Notes: generated by a model not told the origin, from the letters alone. Counted from the first letter of the stretch, positions 17,226-27,286 are shown. The stretch: DNA of 64,000 bases from Bacteroidales bacterium (GCA_015061285.1 SUWW01000003.1:213942-277941); one strand, 5' to 3'. Numbers and translations are program-made.

Positions 17226-18764
17226 ATGAAACACCGATTATTGATTTCTTTTGTTGTTTTGATAATATCAACAGTTTGTCTTTTTGCGCAAAAGGCTAAT
17301 GATGAGCCTGTAGACCCCAGAGGTGACGCTTATTTCAAAGCAAATTGTTTCACGCGTGCGTTAGATGAGTATATAAAGGCTTATGCCAAGAATCCGAACA
17401 AGGCCTCGCTTATGCGACGTATAGCCGAATGTGTTATGGAGACTGAAGTGTCGAGAGATACAGCACTTGCTTTTATAGAGCCATATCTTGGTCAAGCTCC
17501 GACCGATGCCGATGCTGTATATATGTCGGCACAAGCCTATTTCCATGCCCACCAATTCGATTCGGCACGTGCAAGAATTGATCGATACAAAACGCTTGTA
17601 CCACAAAATGCCAATTCGCTCAGAGTACGAAAGTTTGAGAATGCAATAACTAATGCGGAACGAATGGTGGCTAAGCCGATGAAAAACCGAATAGTAAACA
17701 TGGGAGAAATGATAAATACTTCGGCATCGGAGTTCACTCCATATATTCTTAATGATAATACGCTAATCTTTTCTTGTGATGAGAAGTATAGTCCCGAAGC
17801 GAAACTGAACATATTTAATCTTAAGTATAGTGATAACGATGGTCTCTCGTGGAGTCAAGCAAAGTCTGTTTCGGGGCAGATAAACACTGTGTATGATGAA
17901 TATGTGTGTGGAGCACAAGGAAACCACGTGTTTTTCAATAGCAACCGCACGACGCAATTCTCCATTTGGGAGACTGATTATAGAGGCAATGGGCGTTTTA
18001 CAGACGGAGTGAAGCTTGGCGAACCTATCGATGGAGTAGGAGATGAGGTGGCTGCTACACTTTCGCCAAGTGGCGACACGATAATTTTTTCGGCTACAAC
18101 GGCTAAGGGCGACCTTGACTTGTATTACTGTATCAAAGTTAATGGCTCGTGGGGCCCTGCGCGTATGTTGCCTGGAGATTTGAATAAGCCCGATAGCGAT
18201 GAAAATTATCCTAATCTTACTTCCGATGGTCGACTCTATTTCTGCTCAGATCGCGAAGGGTCGATGGGCGGATACGACATATTCTATTCCGACTACGATG
18301 CATCTAAAGGCATTTGGGGGTCACCGCAACAGATGGGCTATCCGATAAACGATACGTACGACAATACCACAATATCGTTTACTTCAAATGGTCGTTATGC
18401 ATATATTTCCAACATACGTAAAGATGGCTTTGGCGCACGCGATATTTATGCAGTGATATTCGATGACGCGCCCGCTGCGACTGTGGTGCTTAAGTGCTTT
18501 GTAGGTATAGATGCAAAACCAGCCCCCAAGCCATTGGAAGAATCGCCGCTCATAAAAGTAATGAACAACCACGGAGAGCTTGTAGCTACGGCTGCTCTCA
18601 ATATGCGTACATCGACATTTATTTTGGCTCTTGAGCCTGGTATTTATACCATAACTATCGATGCAGAAGGTGCAGAACTATACGAAAACAAGATAACAAT
18701 AGAAGAACAGACCTACGAGCATGATGCTATGGAAAGGGTCATTTTGCTTAAACCAGAAATATGA
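17226..18764 (+). CDS. TPR plus PD40 beta-propeller envelope protein
   Basis: A 512-residue secreted protein (signal peptide ending near LFAQKA). TPR-like helices cover residues 30-140 (GDAYFKANCFTRALDEYIKA). A PD40/WD40-like beta-propeller covers about 160-420, with blades such as GDEVAATLSPSGDTIIFSA, YPNLTSDGRLYFCSDREG and NTTISFTSNGRYAYISN. A C-terminal carboxypeptidase-like or beta-sandwich region follows. The layout resembles T9SS proteins of the PorE type but lacks their OmpA C-terminal domain. It opens a plus-strand operon and overlaps the next gene by 4 nt (ATGA). A TATATTTG -7 box is at 17199-17206. Confidence 0.8.
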   Translation: MKHRLLISFVVLIISTVCLFAQKANDEPVDPRGDAYFKANCFTRALDEYIKAYAKNPNKASLMRRIAECVMETEVSRDTALAFIEPYLGQAPTDADAVYMSAQAYFHAHQFDSARARIDRYKTLVPQNANSLRVRKFENAITNAERMVAKPMKNRIVNMGEMINTSASEFTPYILNDNTLIFSCDEKYSPEAKLNIFNLKYSDNDGLSWSQAKSVSGQINTVYDEYVCGAQGNHVFFNSNRTTQFSIWETDYRGNGRFTDGVKLGEPIDGVGDEVAATLSPSGDTIIFSATTAKGDLDLYYCIKVNGSWGPARMLPGDLNKPDSDENYPNLTSDGRLYFCSDREGSMGGYDIFYSDYDASKGIWGSPQQMGYPINDTYDNTTISFTSNGRYAYISNIRKDGFGARDIYAVIFDDAPAATVVLKCFVGIDAKPAPKPLEESPLIKVMNNHGELVATAALNMRTSTFILALEPGIYTITIDAEGAELYENKITIEEQTYEHDAMERVILLKPEI

Positions 18765-19525
18765 AATTACAACTATCGCGACCACTCGCATTTTTCGATT
18801 TAGAGGCGACGGGATTGAACGTATCTACCGATCGCATTGTGCAAATATCAATACTAAAACTTCACCCCGATGGGCATACCGAATCGCACACGTTTCTTGT
18901 GAATCCTACTATACCCATTCCGCCCGAATCAACAGCTGTTCATCATATCACCGACGAAGATGTAAAGGATGCTCCAACATTTAAGGTTGTCGGTCGGCGT
19001 GTGGCTGAGATTATCAATGGTTGCGATTTGGCTGGATACAACTCAAATAAGTTCGATATACCAATGTTGAGCGAAGAGTTTTATCGCCACGATATAGATA
19101 TTGACCTTCATCGCTGCAAATTTGTAGATGTCCAAAACATTTTTCATAAGATGGAGCAGCGTACGCTGTCGGCGGCCTACTTGTTCTATTGCAACAAAGA
19201 CCTCACTGCAGCGCATTCGGCCGATGGCGATACTTTGGCTACATACGAAGTGCTTATGGCACAACTTGATAAATATCCCGACTTGGGAAAGACGGTGGAT
19301 AAACTCTCAGAGTTTAGCACTATGCACAAAACAGCCGATTTTGCTGGACGCATAGGCTACGACGACAAAGGCAATGAAATATTCAACTTTGGTAAGCACA
19401 AAGGCAAATTGGTAGAAAACGTGTTCAACACCGTAGATCCAACTTACTATTCGTGGATGATGCAAGGCGATTTTCCGCAAGATACCAAACGAGTCATAAC
19501 AGCAATAAAACTTCGAAGAAAGTGA
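18761..19525 (+). CDS. DEDD-family 3'-5' exonuclease (DnaQ-like)
   Basis: A 254-residue protein with the DEDDh exonuclease fold. ExoI is FFDLEATGLNVSTDRIVQISI (metal-binding Asp and Glu), ExoII is LAGYNSNKFDIPML, and ExoIII is the H-x4-D in HSADGDTLATYEV. The C-terminal tail (NFGKHKGKLVENV and YYSWMMQGDFP) is the extra domain common to Bacteroidales proteins of this family. It would degrade or proofread DNA or RNA ends in the cytoplasm; it need not be the replicative epsilon subunit. Start and stop overlap both neighbours (ATGA upstream, GTGA downstream), so it is translationally coupled in the operon. Confidence 0.92.
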   Translation: MKLQLSRPLAFFDLEATGLNVSTDRIVQISILKLHPDGHTESHTFLVNPTIPIPPESTAVHHITDEDVKDAPTFKVVGRRVAEIINGCDLAGYNSNKFDIPMLSEEFYRHDIDIDLHRCKFVDVQNIFHKMEQRTLSAAYLFYCNKDLTAAHSADGDTLATYEVLMAQLDKYPDLGKTVDKLSEFSTMHKTADFAGRIGYDDKGNEIFNFGKHKGKLVENVFNTVDPTYYSWMMQGDFPQDTKRVITAIKLRRK

Positions 19526-20133
19526 AATTTATTTGCGTAGGACTTAATTATGCGCAGCATATCGGAGAAATGCAGATGTCGCGCCCAGAAGAACCCGTTG
19601 TGTTCATGAAGCCAGAGTCGGCTTTGCTGCGCAACAACAACCCGTTCTTTGTGCCAGAATGGGCTAAACAATTCGACTTTGAGACTGAAATAATAGTTCG
19701 CATCGACCGTCTTGGTCGTGGCATTCAACCAAAGTTTGCGCATAGATATTATTCAGAAATAGGTTTGGGCATCGACTTTACTGCGCGCGATTTGCAAAAA
19801 AAACTAATGGCCGCAGGTCAACCTTGGGAAGTGGCAAAAGCTTTCGATGGCTCGGCTGCAGTGTCGAATTTTATATCCAAAGACCTATTCGCCAGTGTGC
19901 AAAACATCGATTTTCATCTTGACGTCAATGGCGAATGCCGACAGCAAGGAAACACTCGTGATATGCTCTTCAGCATTGACGAAATAATAGCCCATGTGTC
20001 GAAATATTTCATGCTGAAGCAAGGCGATGTAATATTTACGGGAACACCAGCAGGCGTGGGACCAGTGAAGATAAACGACCGTTTACAAGGTTATATTGAA
20101 GATCGTTTAATGCTCGATTTTGAAGTGAAATAG
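19522..20133 (+). CDS. Fumarylacetoacetate hydrolase family protein
   Basis: A protein of about 203 residues in the FAH superfamily. It has the opening FICVGLNYAQHIGEM, a central FETEIIVRI with a metal-binding Glu, and the late VIFTGTPAGVGPVKINDRL loop. Family members are metal-dependent hydrolases or decarboxylases acting on acylpyruvates and oxaloacetate; the substrate is not determined. The GTG at 19522 was chosen because it overlaps the exonuclease stop (GTGA) and the homologous region begins immediately. An earlier in-frame ATG at 19453 would lie deep inside the exonuclease gene. Confidence 0.88.
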   Translation: MKFICVGLNYAQHIGEMQMSRPEEPVVFMKPESALLRNNNPFFVPEWAKQFDFETEIIVRIDRLGRGIQPKFAHRYYSEIGLGIDFTARDLQKKLMAAGQPWEVAKAFDGSAAVSNFISKDLFASVQNIDFHLDVNGECRQQGNTRDMLFSIDEIIAHVSKYFMLKQGDVIFTGTPAGVGPVKINDRLQGYIEDRLMLDFEVK

Positions 20134-20141
20134 CCTTTGAA

Positions 20142-23100
20142 ATGAGAAACATAACGTGCTTAATAGTATATGCACTGATAATAATATCGGGACTTATAGC
20201 TCATCACCGTATAGTGACGAAAGCACTCGATATGTCTACTACGGTAACCGAAAAGCATTTGCAAAATGTGATGCTGGAGCACGAAGAGCGTTTGCGTGCC
20301 GATTTGAATTTCATTGTGGATTCAATGAATGCAGAGTCCGACACGTTGGCAATGCTCAATTCTCTTTCGCAGCGTGATGGTTATTCGTTCTACATATTTA
20401 GTGACGACAATCTTTGTGCATGGAGCAATGCTTCCATACCCATAAGTATGCTTACGCCCGATAAACTGTCGACGCGCATCTTACACACCGAAAATGGTTG
20501 GTATTATGTGTTGGAACGGCGGATGAATCGCAATAGCTATTTTGCCGTTTTGAGGTTGCGTGCGCAATATCAATACACTAATGAGTATCTCGCTCCCGAT
20601 TTCGATGAATCGTTGGGCATTTCGGCTCAAAGTGAAATATTTAGCGATGCGTCGATTAGCGATTGCTGTAAAATAACCGACAGAGAGGGGCGATACCTAT
20701 TTTCTATTAAACAGCGTGGTACGGGACAACTTACAGTCAGTCAGCAAATTGCCGATATGAGTGTGCTTGTGATGATACTTGTTGCTACGCTCATACTATT
20801 GTCGGGGTGCTACAGAATGGCAATAAAACATATAAAGCCAGTGTGGGCATTGTTGGGGTTTGCAGCAGTGCTTATAACGCTCTATTTCTGTTCCATATCC
20901 ATTGTGGCAGCTCCGCCAATGAACGATTGGTTTCTCTTTTCGCCACAAGTTTTTGCTTATAGCACCTATATGCCATGTTTAGCACAAGCGGCTATAGCAG
21001 CCGTGTTTTTGGTGCAAATATGTTATTATATACACTTCTCGCTCGATTTGAAATTGCCATCGCGCACTCGACCTCATGCGCGACGGAGCAAATTTATAGT
21101 TGCATCGCTGGTGCTACTTATTCCACTTGCGGTGTTCCTTATAGCCAATGAGATTCTTGAACTTCTTGTTCTTCACTCATCCGATTTGCTCATATACATA
21201 GGCGAACTCGATATTTCGCCATCATCGTTGACGAAGGTTGTAACCATTTCGTTGGTCTATTTAGCTTACGCACTAACGCTTAATGCTGTATATAACAACC
21301 TATCTAAATCGTTGTCGATACAGATGTATCTCAGCGCAGTGGTGCTAAACTCGTGCTTCTTCTTTATCGAGCAAATGTTGATAGAACACACCATCAATTG
21401 GGTGATGTTTATTGGTTATTGGGGATCAAGCATACCATATTATTTCATAAAACGTCGCGAGGGACGTCGTATAGAATTTAGCCGATTTATATGGTTTACA
21501 TTGGCTGTGGCATTCTATTTTGTCATTCGACTGACTATGCTCAATGGCTATAAAGAGGCTCAGAACAGAGATCTATTGCTTGCCAATCTCTCTTTCCAAC
21601 TTATGCGTGAAGACGACCCTGTGGCCGAACAACTATTGAGCAACAACGAGTACAATATCGCCAACGACACTCTCATAAAACAGACATTTGCACTCAATCT
21701 CTCCGACGCCGAAACTGCAATGCGTATATACGATCATGTGCGCGAAAAGTATTTCAATGGTTACCTCACACGCTACGAACTACAAGTTGTTGTCTGCCGA
21801 AATGATCAAAGTAAACTTGAAGTAACAGGAACAGGCGAGGAGTATAACTGTTTCGACTATTTTCGTTCGATGGTGTCGACCTATGGCTCGCTCATAAATC
21901 CGCAATCGCTTATCTACAAGCTCAACGACGATGATGGACGCGCTGGCTATTTTGGCGTGTTTACTTATGCCGATGGCGCATATATGTTTGTGGAGATTAA
22001 CGAGAAGGAGTCGAGTCAAGACGTTGGTTATCCCGAATTGCTAACCAATAGTCGTGATAGACTTAATATGGAGCAGTATAAGGACTATTCGTATGCTAAG
22101 TATTGCGATGGTGTGCTCTTCTATAGGTATGGCGATTTTGAATATTCGCGCAACTATGTATTGCCTGTCACTGGAAAGCCCGATGATGTGAAAGAGGTTG
22201 TTGCTGATGGATATTCGCACAAAATATATTTCGCCCAAAACAATCAAATAATTGTGCTTAGCTATCCGCAAATAACACTATCTCGTGTGCTTGTCGACTA
22301 TTCATATTTATTTATATGTATGCTGATAGTCTGCTTGATAGCTAATGTGATATTGAGCCGTAATGGCGATTTCTTGTATGGTAAAATGTCGATAAACGAG
22401 CGCATTCAAACCACATTCGTGTTGTTTGTTATTACGTTGCTTGTTGTATTCTGTGTATTGGCAGGCTTCGATTCTTATTCGCGCTACGAAGAGCAGAGTC
22501 ACAAACAGATGTCGCAAAAGCTTGAGTCGGTACGCAATATACTTTTGCAACGCATCGACGATTTAGACGACGAAGCTTCGACCGACAATGTTTTGCAATA
22601 TGCATCGGCACTTTTCAATCTTGATGCGCATCTCTTTTCGCCCGAAGGCAGACTGAAAGGCACATCGCGTCGCGAATTGTTTGCCAATGGTATTTCTGCA
22701 CCGCTTATCAATAGTGAGGCTCTGCAAATTTTGCGCAATTCGGATCGATTCGAGTTGTTTATAAACGAGCGAATTGGCGAGCTGCTTCACCTCTCGCTCT
22801 ATGCTCCACTAATCGATGCCAATGGAACGCTGCTTGGCTATGTGAACGTGCCATATTTCAGTGATATAAAAGATATGCGCGAAAAGGTGTTGTCTACATT
22901 TGTGCCCATCACCAACACATACTTAATAATTATTCTTATGGCAATATTCCTCTCGCACTTGGTAGCTGTAAGCATCACTCGACCTCTCATAACCATAAGT
23001 AACAAAATCAAGCAGGTGAGTCTTCAGAACAAGAACGAGAAGATTGAGTATGCACACCCCGATGAGATTGGTGTTTTGGTGAATGAATACAACAGAATGC

Positions 23101-23819
23101 TCGATGAATTGGAGCGTAGTGCCGAGCAACTTGCTCTCAGCGAACGCGAGTCGACGTGGCGCGAAATGGCACGGCAAATATCTCATGAAATACGTAATCC
23201 TCTTACTCCTATGAAGTTGAGTGTGCAGTATATGCAACGTGCATGGGAAGACAAACGCCCCGATTTCGACAATATGCTCAAGAAGACTACGCATACGCTT
23301 ATCGAACAGATTGATCAATTGTCGTTCATCGCTTCGCAGTTCTCCAATTTGGCCAAAACGCCTAATGGCGAAGCCGTGTATGTAGATGTGGTTGAGCGTG
23401 TTGAGGGCACGGTGCTGATTTTCAACAACACTGAAAATGCTTCTGTTACGCTGACCAAGTCGATGCAACATGCTATCGTATTAATCAATCCTGATCAACT
23501 TACGAGTGTGTTCAATAATCTGATTAAGAATGCATTGCAATCTGGTAAGGGCGACGACTTTGTTGAAGTGAAAGTGGATATTACTGCCGACGATGAAAAT
23601 GTAATAATCTCAGTTGCCGATAATGGTCGCGGTATCGACCCAGAAGTGCAAGAAAAAATCTTCAAACCCAATTTCACAACCAAATCGACTGGCATGGGAT
23701 TGGGCTTGGCCATAGTGAAGAATATCATTGTGGGGGCTAAGGGTGAAATATTTTTTGAAACAAAATTGGGGCAAGGCACAACATTTATCGTAAAACTTCC
23801 GTTAGTAGTTAGTAATTAG
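20142..23819 (+). CDS. Very large NtrY-type sensor histidine kinase
   Basis: A 1,225-residue membrane kinase. A helix sits near residues 5-25, followed by an extracytoplasmic region. A cluster of about seven hydrophobic helices spans 205-470. A second extracytoplasmic domain follows, then helices near 710-730, 750-775 and 925-945. A HAMP domain lies at about 945-1000. The H-box MARQISHEIRNPLTPMKLS has His1015 as the phosphate acceptor. The HATPase domain runs to the end, with the N box NLIKNALQSG and G boxes VADNGRGIDP and GMGLGLAIV. The H-box wording is that of NtrY-class kinases, which normally partner NtrC-type sigma-54 activators; none is adjacent. It lies 8 nt from both the FAH-family gene and menG, so it is cotranscribed with them. 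Confidence 0.92.
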   Translation: MRNITCLIVYALIIISGLIAHHRIVTKALDMSTTVTEKHLQNVMLEHEERLRADLNFIVDSMNAESDTLAMLNSLSQRDGYSFYIFSDDNLCAWSNASIPISMLTPDKLSTRILHTENGWYYVLERRMNRNSYFAVLRLRAQYQYTNEYLAPDFDESLGISAQSEIFSDASISDCCKITDREGRYLFSIKQRGTGQLTVSQQIADMSVLVMILVATLILLSGCYRMAIKHIKPVWALLGFAAVLITLYFCSISIVAAPPMNDWFLFSPQVFAYSTYMPCLAQAAIAAVFLVQICYYIHFSLDLKLPSRTRPHARRSKFIVASLVLLIPLAVFLIANEILELLVLHSSDLLIYIGELDISPSSLTKVVTISLVYLAYALTLNAVYNNLSKSLSIQMYLSAVVLNSCFFFIEQMLIEHTINWVMFIGYWGSSIPYYFIKRREGRRIEFSRFIWFTLAVAFYFVIRLTMLNGYKEAQNRDLLLANLSFQLMREDDPVAEQLLSNNEYNIANDTLIKQTFALNLSDAETAMRIYDHVREKYFNGYLTRYELQVVVCRNDQSKLEVTGTGEEYNCFDYFRSMVSTYGSLINPQSLIYKLNDDDGRAGYFGVFTYADGAYMFVEINEKESSQDVGYPELLTNSRDRLNMEQYKDYSYAKYCDGVLFYRYGDFEYSRNYVLPVTGKPDDVKEVVADGYSHKIYFAQNNQIIVLSYPQITLSRVLVDYSYLFICMLIVCLIANVILSRNGDFLYGKMSINERIQTTFVLFVITLLVVFCVLAGFDSYSRYEEQSHKQMSQKLESVRNILLQRIDDLDDEASTDNVLQYASALFNLDAHLFSPEGRLKGTSRRELFANGISAPLINSEALQILRNSDRFELFINERIGELLHLSLYAPLIDANGTLLGYVNVPYFSDIKDMREKVLSTFVPITNTYLIIILMAIFLSHLVAVSITRPLITISNKIKQVSLQNKNEKIEYAHPDEIGVLVNEYNRMLDELERSAEQLALSERESTWREMARQISHEIRNPLTPMKLSVQYMQRAWEDKRPDFDNMLKKTTHTLIEQIDQLSFIASQFSNLAKTPNGEAVYVDVVERVEGTVLIFNNTENASVTLTKSMQHAIVLINPDQLTSVFNNLIKNALQSGKGDDFVEVKVDITADDENVIISVADNGRGIDPEVQEKIFKPNFTTKSTGMGLGLAIVKNIIVGAKGEIFFETKLGQGTTFIVKLPLVVSN

Positions 23820-23827
23820 TTTGAATC

Positions 23828-24547
23828 ATGCAACCTTATAATTTAGGAAATTCGAAGAAAACAGAGGTAAAACAGATGTTTGGGGCCATTGCGCCTACCT
23901 ACGACAAACTCAATCATCGATTGTCGTTTAGCATCGATAAGTTGTGGCGCTTGCGTGTGGTCAACTGTCTTAAGCATCTACCTAAAAGTGCGCGTGTGCT
24001 CGATGTGGCAACTGGCACTGCCGATCTTGCCATACTTATATCTAAACGTCTTTCACTCAGTGTGGTAGGCACAGATTTGACGCCAGAAATGCTCGAGATA
24101 GGTCGACAAAAAGTGACAGCTGCGCGTCTTGCCAATCGTGTGTCGCTACAGGAAGCCGATTCTGAAAACTTGCCCTTCGACGATGAATCGTTCGATGCGG
24201 TGACTGTTGCGTTTGGTGTACGTAATTATGAAAATCTTGATGCTGGACTTTCAGAAATGTGTCGCGTGATGCGCAAGAATGGACGTATGGTGATATTGGA
24301 ATTTTCGCGCCCGCAGTCGTTTCCGTTCAAGCAACTCTATATGTTTTATTTCAAACATATTTTGCCCGTGCTTGGTGGACAAGTGTCGCACGACAAGAAA
24401 GCATACGAATATTTGCCAGCTTCGGTGCTCGAATTTCCTTGTGGCGAAGCGTTCGAAGAGCATTTGACGCGTGTGGGACTGACACCCGTGATGCGCAAAG
24501 AGCTCACTTTCGGAATATCTACAATCTATGTAGCTGAAAAGCGGTGA
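23828..24547 (+). CDS. menG: Demethylmenaquinone methyltransferase
   Basis: A 239-residue SAM-dependent methyltransferase of the UbiE/MenG family that completes menaquinone by C-methylation of demethylmenaquinone. Evidence includes the N-terminal FGAIAPTYDKLNHRLSF, the SAM-binding RVLDVATGTADLAI, and the family signature VTVAFGVRNYENLDAGLSEM. The ending GISTIYVAEKR is also typical. It lies 8 nt after the kinase gene and 51 nt before porT; the menG/ubiE-porT neighbourhood is conserved across Bacteroidota, which supports both calls. Confidence 0.96.
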   Translation: MQPYNLGNSKKTEVKQMFGAIAPTYDKLNHRLSFSIDKLWRLRVVNCLKHLPKSARVLDVATGTADLAILISKRLSLSVVGTDLTPEMLEIGRQKVTAARLANRVSLQEADSENLPFDDESFDAVTVAFGVRNYENLDAGLSEMCRVMRKNGRMVILEFSRPQSFPFKQLYMFYFKHILPVLGGQVSHDKKAYEYLPASVLEFPCGEAFEEHLTRVGLTPVMRKELTFGISTIYVAEKR

Positions 24548-24598
24548 TTTTAGGAGCTTACAGCTTAATTTTGTCAATCAACGAAAAAACAACCCGAT

Positions 24599-25339
24599 TT
24601 GAGAGTCTTCATCGTATTTATAATTATGACGCTTGCTACATCTATCCCTGCAGTAGCCCAGAGCGTCGATGGTCAAGTGACACGTGATAACAATCGTCGT
24701 GGCATACCTAATTTGCCCACGTTCGATATGAAGCCTTTGCATTTTGGCTTCTTGATAGGGTTCAACACTATCGATTTTCATATATACAACACTGGCATTC
24801 GCAACGAATACAACGATAGCGTGGCTCGTTATGGCGAGATTCTCGACCTCGAACCAGGCATCAATCTTGGTATTGTAACCGATTTGCGACTGACCAATCA
24901 TTTGAACCTGCGCTGTTTGCCTGGCGTTGGATTCGGGCAGCGCAATGTGACGTTTATCGATGAGTATGGCGAGCGCCTTGGTAAGCCTTTGAAGATAAAA
25001 TCAACGTTTGTAGAACTGCCGCTTCTTGTAAAGTATTCGGCCTATAGAATGAAAAATGTGAAACCATATTTAGTGGCTGGCAATACGTTCCGCTACGATC
25101 TCGCACGCGACAAACAAAGTCATTTGAAACTACACTCGTTTGATGCGTATTGGGATTTAGGTGCCGGCTTCGACTTCTACCTTGCATTTTTCCGTTTGTC
25201 GGTAGAATTTAGGGCTTCGTTTGGCTTGACTAATATTTTTGAAACAAAGCCTTCCGACGAAATAGATGATATTCCATTTCAGCAAGCGATCGATTGTATG
25301 AAGTCGCGTTGGTATGGTCTAACTTTCTATTTTGAGTGA
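24599..25339 (+). CDS. porT: PorT family type IX secretion protein
   Basis: A 246-residue protein with a signal peptide (ending near AVAQSV) and a predicted eight-stranded outer-membrane barrel. Family-like stretches include LHFGFLIGFNTIDFHI, EPGINLGIVTDLRL and FVELPLLVKYSA. PorT is an outer-membrane component needed for type IX secretion. The only usable start in frame is the TTG at 24599, because a stop lies at 24566 and no ATG or GTG fits between. Its position right after menG/ubiE matches the conserved Bacteroidota arrangement. Confidence 0.88.
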   Translation: MRVFIVFIIMTLATSIPAVAQSVDGQVTRDNNRRGIPNLPTFDMKPLHFGFLIGFNTIDFHIYNTGIRNEYNDSVARYGEILDLEPGINLGIVTDLRLTNHLNLRCLPGVGFGQRNVTFIDEYGERLGKPLKIKSTFVELPLLVKYSAYRMKNVKPYLVAGNTFRYDLARDKQSHLKLHSFDAYWDLGAGFDFYLAFFRLSVEFRASFGLTNIFETKPSDEIDDIPFQQAIDCMKSRWYGLTFYFE

Positions 25340-25342
25340 TTT

Positions 25343-26464
25343 TCAATTTTCAATTTTCAATTGGTACGCCATTTTCCTTTTGTGTTGCTCATGAGGAAAT
25401 AGACGCCACATTTGGGTGGCAACCTTGTTGTCGACGAGCATTGCTGTAGTTTCTACGTATTTTGCACCAATTTTTCGCGCTTGATGCCAAACTTCGGCTG
25501 CCAATAGAGCAGCTACTCCTCGTCCTTGCCATTCGGGAAGTACTGCACTTAGTAGCAAGTCGATAGTGCTGTTTCTGTTGGTTTGTATTATGAAGTTTAT
25601 TTTGTCTATCAACGATATTTTCCCTTTAGCTCTGTGCTGTACTTTGCTTAGCGATGGCATCCATATTGTGAAACCTAACATTTGGCCATCTTCTGTTTCG
25701 GCAATCACAATGTTTCGCTCGTGAAGCATCGATTTGTACATGCCATAATAGTAGTCAGTAACTTCTTTGGAGAAATGAAATGTGCCAAAAAGATGTTCAA
25801 AGGCTATATTGAATATATCGAATATTTTGTATATGTAACTATCGAATTCACTGCGTTTTAGCGTGCGACAAATAATGTTATGTTTATTGTGTACATATTC
25901 ACAAACGTAGTCGATGGTCAATGGCATTTTACCTCTGATGTCGAGGCGAAACTCTTCCCATTCCTGCAAAGGCGAAAAACCTAAGTCGATGAGGTGTCGA
26001 GCTACATATTCTGGAGTATGGTCTGAGGCTGTCGATGGTTCACGGTCGAATCCCATAGTAAGTGCCCCCTGACGGTCGAGATTGTTGAATCCAAGAGGTC
26101 CGTCCATACGCACGCAACCGCATTCGCTCAACCATGCTTTGGCTGTGTTGATAAGCAGTGCTGCAACTTCTTTATTGTCGATAAAAGCTATGCGGGTGAA
26201 TCGCCCTGTACGTATGCCTATTTTGTTGTTTATAAGCTCGTTGATGATAACTCCGATACGCCCAACAAATGCGCCTTTTTCATCTTTCACATACCATAGT
26301 TTGGTCTTACAAAATTTGAGCATCGGGTTTTGTTTCGAGAGCAAACTCAATTCCTCGATTTCGAATGGAAGAATATGCGTTTTGTCATCGCGCCAGATTT
26401 CTCCTTCGCAACGTATAAAGTCAAGTAATTCAGCGTAGTTCGTTACCTCAATTATGGTATACAT
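25343..26464 (-). CDS. GNAT family N-acetyltransferase
   Basis: A protein of about 373 residues with a C-terminal GNAT-like acetyl-CoA fold (AVLPEWQGRGVAALLAAEVWHQARKIGAKYVETTAML). The long N-terminal half (VTNYAELLDFIRCEGEIWRDD, then MDGPLGFNNLDRQGALTMGF) matches a widespread Bacteroidales family of two-domain acetyltransferases. Substrate unknown. The ATG at 26464 was chosen. A TAACTTTG -7 box at 26495-26502 would place the transcription start after the longer candidate ATG at 26506. It is convergent with porT, only 3 nt apart, with short TTTTCAA heptamer repeats in the junction. Confidence 0.85.
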   Translation of the reverse strand: MYTIIEVTNYAELLDFIRCEGEIWRDDKTHILPFEIEELSLLSKQNPMLKFCKTKLWYVKDEKGAFVGRIGVIINELINNKIGIRTGRFTRIAFIDNKEVAALLINTAKAWLSECGCVRMDGPLGFNNLDRQGALTMGFDREPSTASDHTPEYVARHLIDLGFSPLQEWEEFRLDIRGKMPLTIDYVCEYVHNKHNIICRTLKRSEFDSYIYKIFDIFNIAFEHLFGTFHFSKEVTDYYYGMYKSMLHERNIVIAETEDGQMLGFTIWMPSLSKVQHRAKGKISLIDKINFIIQTNRNSTIDLLLSAVLPEWQGRGVAALLAAEVWHQARKIGAKYVETTAMLVDNKVATQMWRLFPHEQHKRKMAYQLKIEN

Positions 26465-26594
26465 ATATGCAGTATAAATAACACAAAAGGTCGACAAAGT
26501 TAACATCTTCGAGGACCTTTGTCTTTTTTCTACTAAAAATATTATAGCCTTACTTTACGGATAGTTCTGCTATTTAGCTAAGATGGTGAAAATG

Positions 26595-27257
26595 TTACCA
26601 TTTAATCTCGGTTTCTCCATGCTGGCGCAGATATTCGTTGGCTTTGGAAAAATGCTTGCAGCCAAAAAAACCGCGATATGCCGATAGTGGCGATGGGTGA
26701 ACAGCGGTGAGCACAAGGTGCTTAGTTGTGTCGATGAGGCGTGCTTTGCTTATTGCGTAGCTTCCCCAAAGCATAAATACTATGCCTTCGCGAACCGCCG
26801 AAAGCCTACTAATGACGTTGTCGGTGAATATCTCCCAGCCATGTCCTTGGTGCGAACCAGCATTGTGGGCTCTAACGGTGAGGGTGGCGTTGAGCAGTAG
26901 CACTCCCTGATTGGCCCATCGCTCCAAATTGCCACTTTGTGGTATGGGCGTACCTATGTCGCTCTGAATCTCTTTGAATATGTTTTGCAACGAAGGTGGA
27001 AATTTTATTCCATCGTTTACCGAAAAACATAAGCCATGTGCTTGATTTACATCGTGATAAGGGTCTTGACCAAGAATGACCACTTTTACCCGATTTACTG
27101 GCGTACGATTGAAGGCGTTGAATATTAAGTTTCCTGGAGGAAAAATCTGTTGCGTGGAGTATTCGTGACGGACAAAATCTGTCAGTTGCTTGAAGTATTC
27201 GCTCTCAAATTCTGGCGCTAACAATTCTTTCCACGATTCTTCAATATTAACGTTCAT
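26595..27257 (-). CDS. ung: Uracil-DNA glycosylase (family 1)
   Basis: A 220-residue base-excision repair enzyme that removes uracil from DNA. The catalytic water-activating loop VVILGQDPYHDVNQAHGLCF and the leucine-intercalation loop HPSPLSAYRGFFG are both intact, and the length is normal. It is 29 nt downstream of the RidA-family gene on the same strand, so the two are probably cotranscribed. Confidence 0.97.
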   Translation of the reverse strand: MNVNIEESWKELLAPEFESEYFKQLTDFVRHEYSTQQIFPPGNLIFNAFNRTPVNRVKVVILGQDPYHDVNQAHGLCFSVNDGIKFPPSLQNIFKEIQSDIGTPIPQSGNLERWANQGVLLLNATLTVRAHNAGSHQGHGWEIFTDNVISRLSAVREGIVFMLWGSYAISKARLIDTTKHLVLTAVHPSPLSAYRGFFGCKHFSKANEYLRQHGETEIKW

Positions 27258-27286
27258 AACTAAAAGTGCTATAACACAATTGTTTA

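Noticed and set aside
20142..25339. Calling the kinase-menG-porT cluster a dedicated secretion-sensing system
   Set aside because: The gene order is suggestive, but operons in Bacteroidota often join unrelated genes, and no sensory domain tied to secretion can be recognised.
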